Positions 1 to 9,453 of a stretch of DNA of 64,000 nucleotides are shown here, piece after piece. Within the stretch, counting starts at the first letter, position 1; every line of letters begins with the position of its first letter. This DNA is from Chitinophaga sp. CB10 (GTDB lineage: Bacteria > Bacteroidota > Bacteroidia > Chitinophagales > Chitinophagaceae). The stretch is taken from positions 253,037 through 317,036 of the forward strand of contig MLAV02000006.1 of NCBI GenBank assembly GCA_001870995.2, read 5' to 3'. The translations under genes and the position numbers were made by a program. Under the pieces are notes generated by a model that searched no databases, was not told the origin of the DNA, and was given only the letters and a program-made list of their open reading frames with translations.

Positions 1-2
1 CC

Positions 3-635
3 GCGGAAAACTATGGCGTGCATGTGACCGGCATCACCATCTCCGAAGAGCAGGCCCGCCTCGCCGCAGAACGCTGCAAAGGTCTCCCGGTAGATATCCG
101 CGTAATGGACTACCGAAGCATGACGGAGAAGTTTGACGCCATCGCTTCCCTGGGGATGTTTGAACACGTGGGCTACCGTAACTATCACGCCTATATGAAA
201 ATAGCCCGGAGCTGCCTGCACGACAACGGGCTGTTCCTCCTGCATACCATCGGGGGCAACCGCTCCTTTACCATGGCCGATCCCTGGCTGGGTAAATACA
301 TATTCCCGCATGCCACCATCCCCTCCATCGCACAGATCGGCAAAGCGATCGAAGAGTACTTCGTGATGGAACACTGGGAGAACTTCAGCGTGAACTATGA
401 TAAAACCCTCATGGCCTGGTACCAGCGTTTCAACGATCACTGGGAAGAGCTGAAAGATAACTACGATCCTACTTTCCGCCGGATGTGGAACTACTACCTG
501 CAATCCTGCGCAGGCTCCTTCCGGGCGCGTTGCAGTCAGCTCTGGCAGGTCGTTCTATCGCCCTACGGCGTGGAAGGCGGCTATAAAGTCGCGGAAAAGC
601 AACCCGCCGCAACGGAAAAATTCCTACATTCATAG
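3..635 (+). CDS. cfa: Cyclopropane-fatty-acyl-phospholipid synthase, C-terminal part (5' end outside window)
   Basis: The reading frame is already open at base 3, so this is the 3' part of a gene that begins upstream; about 210 residues are visible. Family knowledge: the enzyme transfers a methylene group from S-adenosylmethionine to double bonds of membrane phospholipid acyl chains. The visible part starts in the SAM-binding Rossmann fold (VTGITIS, then EQA), continues through ASLGMFEHVG, where family members keep an E-H pair near the active site, and ends with the helical block around WYQRF and the SCAGSFRA segment typical of the C-terminus. The P-type ATPase gene follows 26 bases later on the same strand and may be cotranscribed. 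The N-terminal domain and the start codon cannot be judged here. The family call is firm. Confidence 0.9.
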   Translation, partial: AENYGVHVTGITISEEQARLAAERCKGLPVDIRVMDYRSMTEKFDAIASLGMFEHVGYRNYHAYMKIARSCLHDNGLFLLHTIGGNRSFTMADPWLGKYIFPHATIPSIAQIGKAIEEYFVMEHWENFSVNYDKTLMAWYQRFNDHWEELKDNYDPTFRRMWNYYLQSCAGSFRARCSQLWQVVLSPYGVEGGYKVAEKQPAATEKFLHS

Positions 636-661
636 CCAAACCTTATTTCAACCTGCCGCTT

Positions 662-3169
662 ATGGCCGATTACAGGAAGCTACCCGATCATATTACCGGC
701 CTGGACGACGAGGCCGTATCCCAATCCCGTCAACAGTTCGGAAAGAACGAATACGCCTCCAGGCAGAAAAGCCGGCTGCTGGAACTCTTGTCCGAGCTGC
801 TGTCAGAACCTATGCTCATCCTCCTGGTGGCTGTCACTATCATCTATTTCATTTTGGGGGAAACCAGCGAAGCCTATTTTATGCTCGCCGCCATCCTCGT
901 GGTGTCCGGCATCTCTATCTACCAGGAAGGCCGCAGTAACCAGGCTTTGGCCGCCCTGAAAAAAATTAACCAACCGCTCACCCTCGTCGTACGGCATAAA
1001 AAAATCAGGGGCATCCCCACGGCGGAAGTAGTGGTGGGCGATGTCATGGTGGTGGAAGAAGGCAATACCATCAACGCGGATGGTACGGTCATCCATGCAA
1101 ACGACTTCTCCGTCAACGAATCCGCCCTTACCGGGGAAGCCTATACGGTGTTTAAAACCCCGGATGGCGACAATGCCGTGTACAGCGGCACGCTCGTAGC
1201 GTCCGGCCTCGCCTTCGTGAAAGTGGAGAAGGTAGGCGCGCAAACAAAGATCGGTCAACTGGGCAGCGCCATCCTCACCATGAAAGATGAACCCACACTG
1301 CTCCAAAAGCAGATCGCCGCTTTCGTTAAAGGCATGGCCATCATCGGCATCGCCGTGTTCCTGGCCGTGTGGGGCTATAATTATTACATCAGCGGCAGCG
1401 TGATCGACAGCCTGCTGAAAGGCCTTACCCTGGCCATGTCCATCCTCCCGGAAGAAATCCCCGTGGCGTTTACCACGTTCATGGCTTTGGGCGCGCGGCG
1501 GCTCATGCAGCTGGGCATCATCGTGAAAAAGGTACGGACCGTAGAAGCCCTGGGCAGCGCCACCGTAATTTGTACGGACAAAACCGGCACCATTACGGAA
1601 AACAGTATGCAGCTGCATAACGTGTACGACCTGGCCACAGACGCCGTGTACGGGCCGGATAGCTGGAACGCGCCGGCAGCGCGGGAAATCATCACCTGGT
1701 CCATGTGGGCGAGCGAGCCGGTGCCTTTTGATCCCATGGAAAAAACATTGCATACCGTTTACGGCAAAATAACGGACAAGGATATACGCAGCAATTATCA
1801 TTTCGTACATGAGTACCCGTTAGGAGGCACGCCGCCGATGATGACGCACGTGCTGGAAGATGCCGGCGGCAACCGCGTGATCGCTGCCAAAGGCGCGCCG
1901 GAAGCCATTATGGCCGCCGCCCGCCTGGATGAGGAAAGCCGGCAGAAGATCCAGGCGCAGCTGCAGGCCTTTACCAACCAGGGTTACCGCGTACTCGGCG
2001 TTGCCAGCGCTGCATTCAGCGGCAACGATTTCCCGGCGGAGCAGCAATCGCTCCCATTCCGCTTCTTAGGGCTGATCACTTTTTATGATCCCCCCAAAGC
2101 CAATATCAAAGAGGTATTCAATAAATTTTATGACGCAGGGATAATAGTAAAAATTATTACGGGAGATAACAGCGCCACTACGAAAGCCATCGCGGCCCAG
2201 GCCGGACTGCGCGGGGCAGGGGCCAGTATCGACGGGGACGTCCTCATGCAGCTGGACGAAAAGGAACGCCAGGTAAAAATGGAATCCGTTAATATCTTCA
2301 CCCGCATGTTCCCGGAAGCAAAGCTGGCGGCCATTAACGCACTGAAGGCGGAAAATGAGATCGTGGCCATGACGGGCGACGGCGTCAACGACGGGCCGGC
2401 GCTCAAGGCCGCCCACATCGGCATCGCTATGGGGCGCAAAGGCACGGAGATCGCCAAACAGGCGGCAGCGCTCATCCTCAGTACGGACGACCTGAGCGGG
2501 ATGGTCGACGCAGTAGCCATGGGCCGCCGTATCTACAATAACATCCGCCGCGCAGTGTTGTACATCGTGGCCATCCATATTCCCATCATCCTCACGGTAT
2601 CCCTGCCGCTATTCCTCGGCTGGCTGTACCCGGCTATCTTCACACCGATGCACGTCATCTTCCTGGAAATAGTGATGGGCCCTACCTGCTCCGTCGTGTA
2701 CGAAAATGAACCGCTGGAAAAAAATGTCATGAAAATACCGCCGCGCCCTATCAATGAAACCTTCCTCAGCTGGGAGGAGATGGGCCGCTGCATCCTGCAG
2801 GGCCTCCTCATCACCGCCGGCGTGCTGGGTGTGTACCAGTGGGCGGTAGCGCAGGGCTATTCCGAACAGCTTACCCGCAGCATGGTATTCACCACCCTCA
2901 TCATCGCCAACATCTTCCTGACGCTGGTGAACCGTTCCAACTATTATTCCTTCATTGCCAGCATGAAAAACCGGAATATGCTGATGGTAGGCGTGATCCT
3001 CGTTACTGTGCTGCTCACGCTCATTATGCTGTATGTGCCACCCGTGGCGGCCCTGTTTAATATTCAGGGCTTAACCGCCCTGCAACTGGGCATCTGCGCC
3101 GTCGTAGGATGGCTGAGCGTGATCTGGTACGAGGGCGTGAAAGCGGTGCACCGCATGCGCCAGCGCTAA
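662..3169 (+). CDS. P-type cation-transporting ATPase (P2, calcium-pump-like)
   Basis: An 835-residue ion pump of the inner membrane with all core P-type ATPase parts. The phosphorylation motif DKTGT has its aspartate at residue 306, and the hinge motif TGDGVNDGP lies near 570-578. The membrane helix before the phosphorylation site carries PEEIP, a signature of P2 calcium-type pumps. Short transmembrane pairs lie near residues 48-85 and 225-280, and a C-terminal block of about six helices starts near 640. There is no N-terminal heavy-metal-binding domain. Two details differ from textbook pumps: the actuator loop reads TGEA rather than TGES, and the sixth helix reads MGPTCS where many relatives have an acidic residue before the proline. 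Calcium is the likeliest substrate by family, but the ion is inference. The start follows the cfa gene closely. Confidence 0.9.
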   Translation: MADYRKLPDHITGLDDEAVSQSRQQFGKNEYASRQKSRLLELLSELLSEPMLILLVAVTIIYFILGETSEAYFMLAAILVVSGISIYQEGRSNQALAALKKINQPLTLVVRHKKIRGIPTAEVVVGDVMVVEEGNTINADGTVIHANDFSVNESALTGEAYTVFKTPDGDNAVYSGTLVASGLAFVKVEKVGAQTKIGQLGSAILTMKDEPTLLQKQIAAFVKGMAIIGIAVFLAVWGYNYYISGSVIDSLLKGLTLAMSILPEEIPVAFTTFMALGARRLMQLGIIVKKVRTVEALGSATVICTDKTGTITENSMQLHNVYDLATDAVYGPDSWNAPAAREIITWSMWASEPVPFDPMEKTLHTVYGKITDKDIRSNYHFVHEYPLGGTPPMMTHVLEDAGGNRVIAAKGAPEAIMAAARLDEESRQKIQAQLQAFTNQGYRVLGVASAAFSGNDFPAEQQSLPFRFLGLITFYDPPKANIKEVFNKFYDAGIIVKIITGDNSATTKAIAAQAGLRGAGASIDGDVLMQLDEKERQVKMESVNIFTRMFPEAKLAAINALKAENEIVAMTGDGVNDGPALKAAHIGIAMGRKGTEIAKQAAALILSTDDLSGMVDAVAMGRRIYNNIRRAVLYIVAIHIPIILTVSLPLFLGWLYPAIFTPMHVIFLEIVMGPTCSVVYENEPLEKNVMKIPPRPINETFLSWEEMGRCILQGLLITAGVLGVYQWAVAQGYSEQLTRSMVFTTLIIANIFLTLVNRSNYYSFIASMKNRNMLMVGVILVTVLLTLIMLYVPPVAALFNIQGLTALQLGICAVVGWLSVIWYEGVKAVHRMRQR

Positions 3170-3213
3170 AAAGCTGGTGGTCCCCGCTACTACAGCAGGA
3201 AAACAGACCAGCG

Positions 3214-4473
3214 CTACCGCAATGCAACAGCATACACCTTCCCATCCGCGCTGCTGATATAGGCGACGCCGTTAGCTGCCACCGGCGCGGATGTAAAGGG
3301 TCCCAGTTTATACAACTCCTGCATAAAATCCACAGTTGTCTGGTACAGCGCGGGGTTCGCGCCGCCGGCGCTATGCATAAAGTCAATCAGCCCAGCGCTG
3401 TTGAGTACCGTGCCTGCATGCTGCTTTCTGCCGGGTGTATCCAGCGTATCCAGCAATTGGCCATCCGCGGCGTTGACCATAAACAGCCGCCCTGTAAAAT
3501 CCCCGTACAGTAGCGCGTTTCCGGCCAGCGCCGCCGCGCCGAATACATATCCCCCGCCTTTATGGGTATAAAGTTCCCTGCCGGTAGCTGCATCCAGGGC
3601 CACCATTGAATAACTATCGGAAGTGCCCACATAAATATGCCCATCCCTGGCTACGGCGCTGCCTACAATCCACGGATCGCCCGCATCCCAGTGCCATTGC
3701 TCTTTCCCTGTTTGCAGGTCCAGCGCATACAGCTTCGTATCCCGCGTGCCGAGGTACACCGTGTTGTTATATATCAGGGGCGTAGCTTGTATGCCTTCCA
3801 GGATATGATGGTATTTTTCATCCTCGTCTGTCTTGAATTTCCAGCGCAGCTGCCCCGTAGCGGCATCCAGGGCGTAAATATAGGTATCCCAGCTGCCGGC
3901 AATCACCAGGCCCGCAGCAGTGGCCACGCCGCCGTGTATGGGGCCGTTGGTCCGGTATTTCCAGACCAGCTTACCGGACAGCTTGTCCAGCGCATACAGG
4001 TAACCATCGCTGCTGCCAAAGTACACCCGCTTTGCATCCACAGCAGGAGCGGAGAGGAAGAGGTCATACTGGTCCTCCATGTACAGGCTATCCGGCTGCA
4101 TGGTATAAAGTCCTTTCCCGCCTATCCTGCGTTCCCCGCCGGTGACGAAGCGCCAGCGGACCTTGCCGCTGCGGGCATCCAGGGCATAATACCCGCCGTA
4201 CGTACCCACGTAGAGCAGGTGGCCATCCACATGCGGTTGCCCGGCCACGCCGCCCGCCAGGCGCACCTGCCATTGGGCGGCCCCCGTAGCCGTATCCAGG
4301 GCCTTTATATCCCCCGCGGCGGACCCTGCAATAATATGCCTGCCATGCAGCACGGGAGCGGTGAAAACCTTGCCTTCCAGCGCGGCAGTCCACTTAACGG
4401 GGCCAAATCGGTTGTATTGGGAAAAAACAGCGGTGGGGAATAGTAACAATAAGGCTAATGCACTCAGTTTCAT
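3214..4473 (-). CDS. PQQ-like beta-propeller repeat protein, secreted
   Basis: A 419-residue protein with a clear signal peptide (about residues 1-18, ending AVFS-Q), followed almost entirely by PQQ-binding-like propeller repeats. Each repeat has a strand with the pattern Y-A-L-D-x-x-T/S-G-K/Q-x-x-W, seen for example in YALDARSGKVRW, YALDKLSGKLVW, YALDAATGQLRW and YALDLQTGKEQW. Such blades resemble those of BamB and of PQQ dehydrogenases, but no dehydrogenase active-site residues or cytochrome domain are visible, so an enzyme activity should not be assumed. It probably acts in the periplasm or on the cell surface as a binding or scaffold protein. It is convergent with the P-type ATPase gene and divergent from the LysR gene. 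The fold is sure; the role is unknown. Confidence 0.82.
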   Translation of the reverse strand: MKLSALALLLLFPTAVFSQYNRFGPVKWTAALEGKVFTAPVLHGRHIIAGSAAGDIKALDTATGAAQWQVRLAGGVAGQPHVDGHLLYVGTYGGYYALDARSGKVRWRFVTGGERRIGGKGLYTMQPDSLYMEDQYDLFLSAPAVDAKRVYFGSSDGYLYALDKLSGKLVWKYRTNGPIHGGVATAAGLVIAGSWDTYIYALDAATGQLRWKFKTDEDEKYHHILEGIQATPLIYNNTVYLGTRDTKLYALDLQTGKEQWHWDAGDPWIVGSAVARDGHIYVGTSDSYSMVALDAATGRELYTHKGGGYVFGAAALAGNALLYGDFTGRLFMVNAADGQLLDTLDTPGRKQHAGTVLNSAGLIDFMHSAGGANPALYQTTVDFMQELYKLGPFTSAPVAANGVAYISSADGKVYAVALR

Positions 4474-4543
4474 AAGTTTTGGAATTAGGGTAGGAGGTAA
4501 GATATAAAATTAAAATTATATTCTAAGGAGCCTGGCGGGGACG

Positions 4544-4577
4544 TTTGATTAGTTTTATGATAAATTGCCTACCTTTG
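4544..4577 (+). promoter_or_regulatory. Bacteroidota-type promoter of the LysR gene
   Basis: TTTG at 4544-4547 and TACCTTTG at 4570-4577 match the Bacteroidota -33 and -7 elements (TTG and TAnnTTTG) with a 22-base spacer. The -7 box ends 20 bases before the ATG at 4598, giving a short leader. Read directly from sequence; use is inferred. Confidence 0.6.
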
Positions 4578-4597
4578 CATTACTAAAATGATAGTTT

Positions 4598-5533
4598 ATG
4601 TTGTTGAACTTTGAATGGTTCCGGACCTTTAAAACCATCTACGAAACCGGCTCCCTCACCGCCACCGCCCAGGCGCTGTACGTGTCGCAGCCCGGCGTGA
4701 GCCTGCACCTGAACTCCCTGGAAGCCTACGTGGGCTACAAGCTGTTCGACAGAACCGCCCGTAAAATGGTGCCCACCGAACGCGCCAAAGTGCTCTATAA
4801 CTACATATTAGAAGCGGTGAACAAGTTAGAGGATGCCGAAACACATTTCCATAAAAGCGCAGCTACCAATAAGTCAACGATCAGCGTAGGTATGTGCCTG
4901 GAAACGTTTCAGTTTACATTGGAACAGTATATTTCTTCCCTCCCCTTTAACATTAATATCAAATTTGGAGAATACCCTGAAATGCAGCAGGACCTTGACC
5001 ATGGAGTACTGGACCTCATCATCACGCCTCAGAAAGGTATCCAGCCTAACCTGGAATATAAACCCTTTTCCAAGGAACGCATTGTGCTGGTAGCCGGCGG
5101 CGCGCAGGACCTCTCCGAATTCAATGCCCTCATCGATTCCAAAAAAATCGCCGAAGCGGAAGCCTGGCTGAAAGATCAAACCTGGTACACCACCGCGGCG
5201 GATATGGAAAACATGCGAAAATTCTGGCACCTCAACTTCAACAAACACCCGGACTTCAGGCCAAACTATATCGTGCCCAATAAATGCTCCATCGTTCGCT
5301 GTATGAGCGATGCCACAGGATTTGCCATCATCCCGGATTTCCTCTGCCGCCACGAGCTGGCCAGCGGCAAACTCAAGGTGGCCTGGGCCGGCAATAAAAT
5401 AATGGAAAACACCCTCTACTTCGGTAAACGCAAGAAAACCATGTACAGCAAGGAAATCGGCATGATCGAAGCCGTGTTTGAAGACCAGGCGGAAGAGTTT
5501 TCCAATGCCGCCTCCGCCCTCATCCCCGCTTAA
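4598..5533 (+). CDS. LysR-family transcriptional regulator
   Basis: A 311-residue protein of usual LysR length. The N-terminal winged helix-turn-helix occupies about residues 4-63 and contains the family pattern of a helix (FKTIYETGSLTATAQAL) followed by the recognition segment (SQPGVSLHLNSLE) and LFDR. The rest, about residues 90-295, is the periplasmic-binding-protein-like effector domain (visible as ISVGMCLE, LDLIITP and GFAIIPDF). Family knowledge: such proteins bind a small molecule and usually control a neighbouring or divergent gene. The divergent neighbour is the PQQ-like propeller gene, so control of that gene is a reasonable guess. The stop codon shares bases with the stop of the convergent LytTR regulator (TTAA at 5530-5533). 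The effector is unknown. Confidence 0.88.
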   Translation: MLLNFEWFRTFKTIYETGSLTATAQALYVSQPGVSLHLNSLEAYVGYKLFDRTARKMVPTERAKVLYNYILEAVNKLEDAETHFHKSAATNKSTISVGMCLETFQFTLEQYISSLPFNINIKFGEYPEMQQDLDHGVLDLIITPQKGIQPNLEYKPFSKERIVLVAGGAQDLSEFNALIDSKKIAEAEAWLKDQTWYTTAADMENMRKFWHLNFNKHPDFRPNYIVPNKCSIVRCMSDATGFAIIPDFLCRHELASGKLKVAWAGNKIMENTLYFGKRKKTMYSKEIGMIEAVFEDQAEEFSNAASALIPA

Positions 5534-6276
5534 AGGTGAAAGGTAGGATGCATTAACTGGTAGTTCTTTAGCGCCTGCGTGGTAGTGCCGCCGTAATGGC
5601 GCCCTATCGGGATAATGGTTTTGTTGATCTCTATCTCGTTGCTGTTGAACTTCTCAATCTTCGGGATAGACACAATGAAGGACCGGTGTATCCGCACAAA
5701 CATAGACTCCGGCAGCTTTTCCTCCATTTCAGAAATGGAATGATAGGTTTTGTACACCTCTTTTGTTGTAGTGATCAGCAGGTAGTTTTTCTGCGACTCG
5801 AAATAGAGAATATCATCGAGGTAAATTTTCACCATCTTCTTGTCCGACTTCACAAATATAAACGGAGGTTCCTTCTCCGGGGCTTCCGGCTTGTTGGTTT
5901 CCAGCAGCTGCTTGCTGTCCAGCTTAATGAAACGGTTGATCGCCTTCAGGAAACGCTCAAACGGAATAGGTTTCAGCAGGAAGTCCACTGCATCGAGGTC
6001 AAACCCATCCACTGCATACTGGGCATGAGCCGTGGTGAAAATCACGTTGGGCGCAGGCGTCAGCGAACGGATGAAATCCACCCCGCTGATCCCCGGCAAA
6101 TTAATATCTGTAAAAATTAAATCGATCTTATGGGTATTAAGGCATCGTATCGCCTGGGTGCCACTGGTAAAAGTACCCGCCAGGTTGAGCACCTCAATGC
6201 GGCTGATGTAAAGCTGTAGCAGGTCCGCCGCGGGCTTCTCGTCTTCAATGATAATGCAATTAATACTGTTATTCAT
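5530..6276 (-). CDS. LytTR-family response regulator
   Basis: A 248-residue two-component regulator. The receiver domain covers about residues 5-120, with the acidic pair E11-D12, the phospho-acceptor D57 in FTDINLPG and a conserved lysine in LLKPIPFERF. The DNA-binding LytTR domain covers about 140-245, with typical pieces such as FVKSDKKMVKI, DILYFESQKNYLLI and FVRIHRSFIV. The start overlaps the end of the histidine kinase gene by 8 bases, so the two are translated as one unit and form a cognate pair. The sus-like locus lies just beyond the kinase in the divergent direction, but nothing in the sequence proves that this pair controls it. Confidence 0.92.
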   Translation of the reverse strand: MNNSINCIIIEDEKPAADLLQLYISRIEVLNLAGTFTSGTQAIRCLNTHKIDLIFTDINLPGISGVDFIRSLTPAPNVIFTTAHAQYAVDGFDLDAVDFLLKPIPFERFLKAINRFIKLDSKQLLETNKPEAPEKEPPFIFVKSDKKMVKIYLDDILYFESQKNYLLITTTKEVYKTYHSISEMEEKLPESMFVRIHRSFIVSIPKIEKFNSNEIEINKTIIPIGRHYGGTTTQALKNYQLMHPTFHL

Positions 6277-7351
6277 TTGATTCCAATTTCAGTTTCAGGT
6301 ACACAAAATAACTATCCTCGTTCTGACTGATCTTCAAGGTATGATTTTCTCCGTAAATCAGATTCAATCGCCGCTTTACATTTTCCAGGCCTACCCCGCC
6401 GCTATGGCCGTTGAACAACTGGTGCCCGCTATGCCCCGGCACAGCGCTGTTCTCTATTTTGGCCGTCAGCCATTCCTGCTGGATGGAAATGGAAATAGTG
6501 ATCCAGCTGTCCCCATACTCATTCGGCATGCTATGCTTAAAGCTATTCTCCACAAAAGCCATCAGTATAAACGGTTCCAGGAATTTATTGTCAGGATTCC
6601 CATCTATATGAAAGCTGATCTGCTGGTGATGGTCAAACCGCACCTTTTGCAGCGCGATATAATCTTCCAGGTACTTTATCTCTTTCTCCAAAGGAATGCG
6701 CGTCGTATTGATCTCATAAATGGAAAACCGCAGCAGGGACGACATGCGGGCCACTATCTCCGCGGATTCAGGGCTGGTCATCAGCGTTTTGGCATAAAGC
6801 GTATTCAGTACATTGAAAATAAAATGCGGGTGAAACTGGTTGCGCAGTATCAATAACTCCGCCTGCGTCTTTTCCTCCGCCATTCGCATAGACCGGTGCT
6901 GCTCCCGCATCCAGTTGTAAAACAGCTTCACGGAAAACGGGATCGTTACCACAAACTGCAGTTTGATGATGCTGTAGATAAACGGCGAAATGCTGAGCAG
7001 CGGCTCCTTTTGCCACTGGGTCAGGAAGTATTCGAGGATAAAGGTATTGTCGATCCAGCGCTGAATCACCGCAAACAGCAGTATCAGCGGGATGTACAGC
7101 AGGATGAACAACCAGATCTTATTGCGGAAAAGCAACCGCTCCATCATCACTTCCAGTACAATCGCCACAAACAGCGCCCGCATGGGCAGGCTGATGATCT
7201 CGGAGGCAAACGCATTCCGGTAATCATGGAAAGGGCCGGCCTGTATAAATCCAAAAAGTAAAACGTATAAAATCCAGTAGATGGCGTAAACACTCTTTTT
7301 CCCCAGCCTGGAACGCGGTATAGCTATCATAAGTGGACGCGAAATTACCAT
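6269..7351 (-). CDS. LytS-like sensor histidine kinase (His_kinase family)
   Basis: A 360-residue membrane kinase. The N-terminal half (about residues 20-145) holds four hydrophobic segments with no recognised extracellular sensor domain. The C-terminal half has the His_kinase block FHPHFIFNVLN, whose likely phospho-accepting histidine is H174 or H176, followed by a HATPase domain with the N-box region FVENSFKHS and a GVGLENVKRRL glycine-rich loop. This arrangement is the common LytS/YehU type of Bacteroidota. It precedes and overlaps the LytTR regulator, which is its likely partner. An alternative ATG lies at residue 8 (7330), and the sequence does not decide between the two starts. The signal sensed is unknown. 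Confidence 0.9.
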   Translation of the reverse strand: MVISRPLMIAIPRSRLGKKSVYAIYWILYVLLFGFIQAGPFHDYRNAFASEIISLPMRALFVAIVLEVMMERLLFRNKIWLFILLYIPLILLFAVIQRWIDNTFILEYFLTQWQKEPLLSISPFIYSIIKLQFVVTIPFSVKLFYNWMREQHRSMRMAEEKTQAELLILRNQFHPHFIFNVLNTLYAKTLMTSPESAEIVARMSSLLRFSIYEINTTRIPLEKEIKYLEDYIALQKVRFDHHQQISFHIDGNPDNKFLEPFILMAFVENSFKHSMPNEYGDSWITISISIQQEWLTAKIENSAVPGHSGHQLFNGHSGGVGLENVKRRLNLIYGENHTLKISQNEDSYFVYLKLKLESNE

Positions 7352-7533
7352 TTAAGCTAAAAAATAATTGTCAAACGGCCGCTTTTTTATACGAACGACG
7401 CCTTTTCTTATACTAACTGCATAAAATGCCGGTCACCGGATTTATGTAGCAGGAACGGGGTTGTAAGTATAAGCACCCTTTACGGATGAAGCAGGTTTAC
7501 ATAAATTGCCGCATTGAATTTCACGCTCCACTT

Positions 7534-9393
7534 ATGACGAAGAAACTGATAGCCGGACTGTTGATGTTGTGTTCCACCGCTGTTGCCTATGCCGCGCCAC
7601 CTGCCGTTTACCCGGTAAACTGGTGGACAGGAATGCGTACGAATAAACTGCAATTACTGCTCAAAAGTGACGACACCGCCTTTAGCCAGGGAAAGATCGA
7701 TGTACAATATAAGGGTATCCAAATCCTGGGCGCCCATACTTTCGAAAACGGCAAATACCTGGCCGTGGATATTGAAATTGCGCCGGATGCGCAACCCGGC
7801 AATGTAGATTTCGTCTATACGCTCAAAGGAAAAAAATCGCATATCTCCTGGCCGCTGAAAGCCCGTAAGGGCGAGCCCGGACGCACGTTTGCACAGGGCG
7901 TCAGCACGGCGGATATGATTTATTTCATGCTGCCGGACCGCTTTTCCAACGGCGATCCGACGAACGATAGGGTGAAAGGGTACCGGGATCAGTCGCTGGA
8001 CCGCAGCGATTACTACGCCCGCCACGGGGGCGACTTCCAGGGCATCATCAATCACCTCGACTATTTCCGGGAGCTGGGCGCTACCGCCATCTGGATGACG
8101 CCCGTCATGGAAAACGATATGCCCTCCCGCACAGAGCATGGCTACGCCATCACCAATCCTTACCAGATTGATAAACGCTATGGCGGCAACGAAGGCTATA
8201 GGATACTGAGCGACTCCCTCCATCACCGGGGCATGAAACTCGTGCAGGACGCGGTGTACAACCATACCGGCACCTGGCACTTCATCGTGCAGGACCTGCC
8301 TGCGGCCGACTGGCTTAACCAGTGGCCCACCTTCACCGGCACCAGCGCCCGGGAACAAGCCCTGTTTGATCCGCATGCATCCGCCATTGATAAGCGCCGC
8401 ATGACGGACGGCTGGTTTGTAAAGGAAATGCCGGACTGGAACCAGCGCAATCCGTATGTAGCCAACTTTATCATTCAAAATTCCATCTGGTATATTGAAG
8501 AATTCGGCGTGGATGCCGTGCGTATCGACACCTATATGTACAACGACCAGGAGTTTGGCAACTTGTGTAATGCCGCGCTGCTGAAGGAATACCCGCAGCT
8601 CTCCATCTTCGGGGAAGTGCTGGTGCAAAACACGCCTAACCAGGTGTACTTCGTACAAAACAATATCAATACGCCGTTCAAGAGCAACCTGCCCGGCGTG
8701 CTGGACTTCCAGGCGCTGTTTAATGGCATCGTGCCGGCACTCACCCAGGAAGTAGGCTGGAACACAGGCGTGATACAGCTTTACAACGTGCTCGCGTACG
8801 ATTTCCTGTATAAAGACCCCACCAAAAACGTTTTACTGCTGGATAATCATGATCTCAACAGGTTTTTTTCTGTTGTGAAAGAAGATCCGGCGAAGCAGAA
8901 GATCGCCTACACGTGGTTGCTGACCTGTCGCGGCATCCCACAGCTGTATTACGGAAGTGAAGTCCTAATGAAAGGCGAAACCAGACCGGATGGCCTCGTA
9001 CGCCTCGATTTCCCCGGAGGCTGGCCAAACGATAAGCAAAACGCCTTTACCGGCGAAGGCTTAACAGATGCGCAAAAAGAAGTACAGCAGCTTGTAAAAA
9101 AGTTAGGTACATATCGCAAAAATTCTTCTGCATTGAAATACGGACAATTGATGCAATTTGCGCCGCAGGATGGACTTTACGTGTACTTCCGTTACACCAA
9201 TGATCAAACGGTGATGTGTGTCATGAACACATCCAAAGAAGCAAGGAAGATAGATTTCAATTACTTCAACGAGCGCACCGCGGGATTCTCCGCTGCCACA
9301 AACGTACTTACGGGCGATCATTTTAAACTGGATGGCAATACGGTTATCCCGGCCATGCAGTCATGGGTTTTAGCACTGAAAAAAGAAGAATAA
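7534..9393 (+). CDS. GH13 alpha-amylase family protein (SusA/cyclomaltodextrinase-like), secreted
   Basis: A glycoside hydrolase of family 13 that should cut alpha-1,4-glucans such as starch or maltodextrins in the periplasm. All four GH13 regions are present: DAVYNH; GVDAVRID with the nucleophile aspartate; FGEVL with the acid/base glutamate; and DNHD. Counted from an upstream in-frame start at 7486 these residues are D348 and E377, with NHD at 454-456; subtract 16 for the start used here. The ATG at 7534 is preferred because it directly begins a signal peptide (MTKKLIAGLLMLC, then AYAAP). An N-terminal beta domain of the cyclomaltodextrinase type precedes the barrel and a C-terminal beta domain follows it. 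It is the first gene of a SusA-C-D-E set, with SusC starting 60 bases later. Confidence 0.93.
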   Translation: MTKKLIAGLLMLCSTAVAYAAPPAVYPVNWWTGMRTNKLQLLLKSDDTAFSQGKIDVQYKGIQILGAHTFENGKYLAVDIEIAPDAQPGNVDFVYTLKGKKSHISWPLKARKGEPGRTFAQGVSTADMIYFMLPDRFSNGDPTNDRVKGYRDQSLDRSDYYARHGGDFQGIINHLDYFRELGATAIWMTPVMENDMPSRTEHGYAITNPYQIDKRYGGNEGYRILSDSLHHRGMKLVQDAVYNHTGTWHFIVQDLPAADWLNQWPTFTGTSAREQALFDPHASAIDKRRMTDGWFVKEMPDWNQRNPYVANFIIQNSIWYIEEFGVDAVRIDTYMYNDQEFGNLCNAALLKEYPQLSIFGEVLVQNTPNQVYFVQNNINTPFKSNLPGVLDFQALFNGIVPALTQEVGWNTGVIQLYNVLAYDFLYKDPTKNVLLLDNHDLNRFFSVVKEDPAKQKIAYTWLLTCRGIPQLYYGSEVLMKGETRPDGLVRLDFPGGWPNDKQNAFTGEGLTDAQKEVQQLVKKLGTYRKNSSALKYGQLMQFAPQDGLYVYFRYTNDQTVMCVMNTSKEARKIDFNYFNERTAGFSAATNVLTGDHFKLDGNTVIPAMQSWVLALKKEE

Positions 9394-9453
9394 CAAATGG
9401 AGAGGCCACTTTGTAAAACTGAAACTATATATCATCCAACAATTCACTTCGTT

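Noticed and set aside
803..1810. Long antisense frame within the P-type ATPase gene
   Set aside because: No recognisable motif; histidine- and glycine-rich translation typical of a shadow frame.
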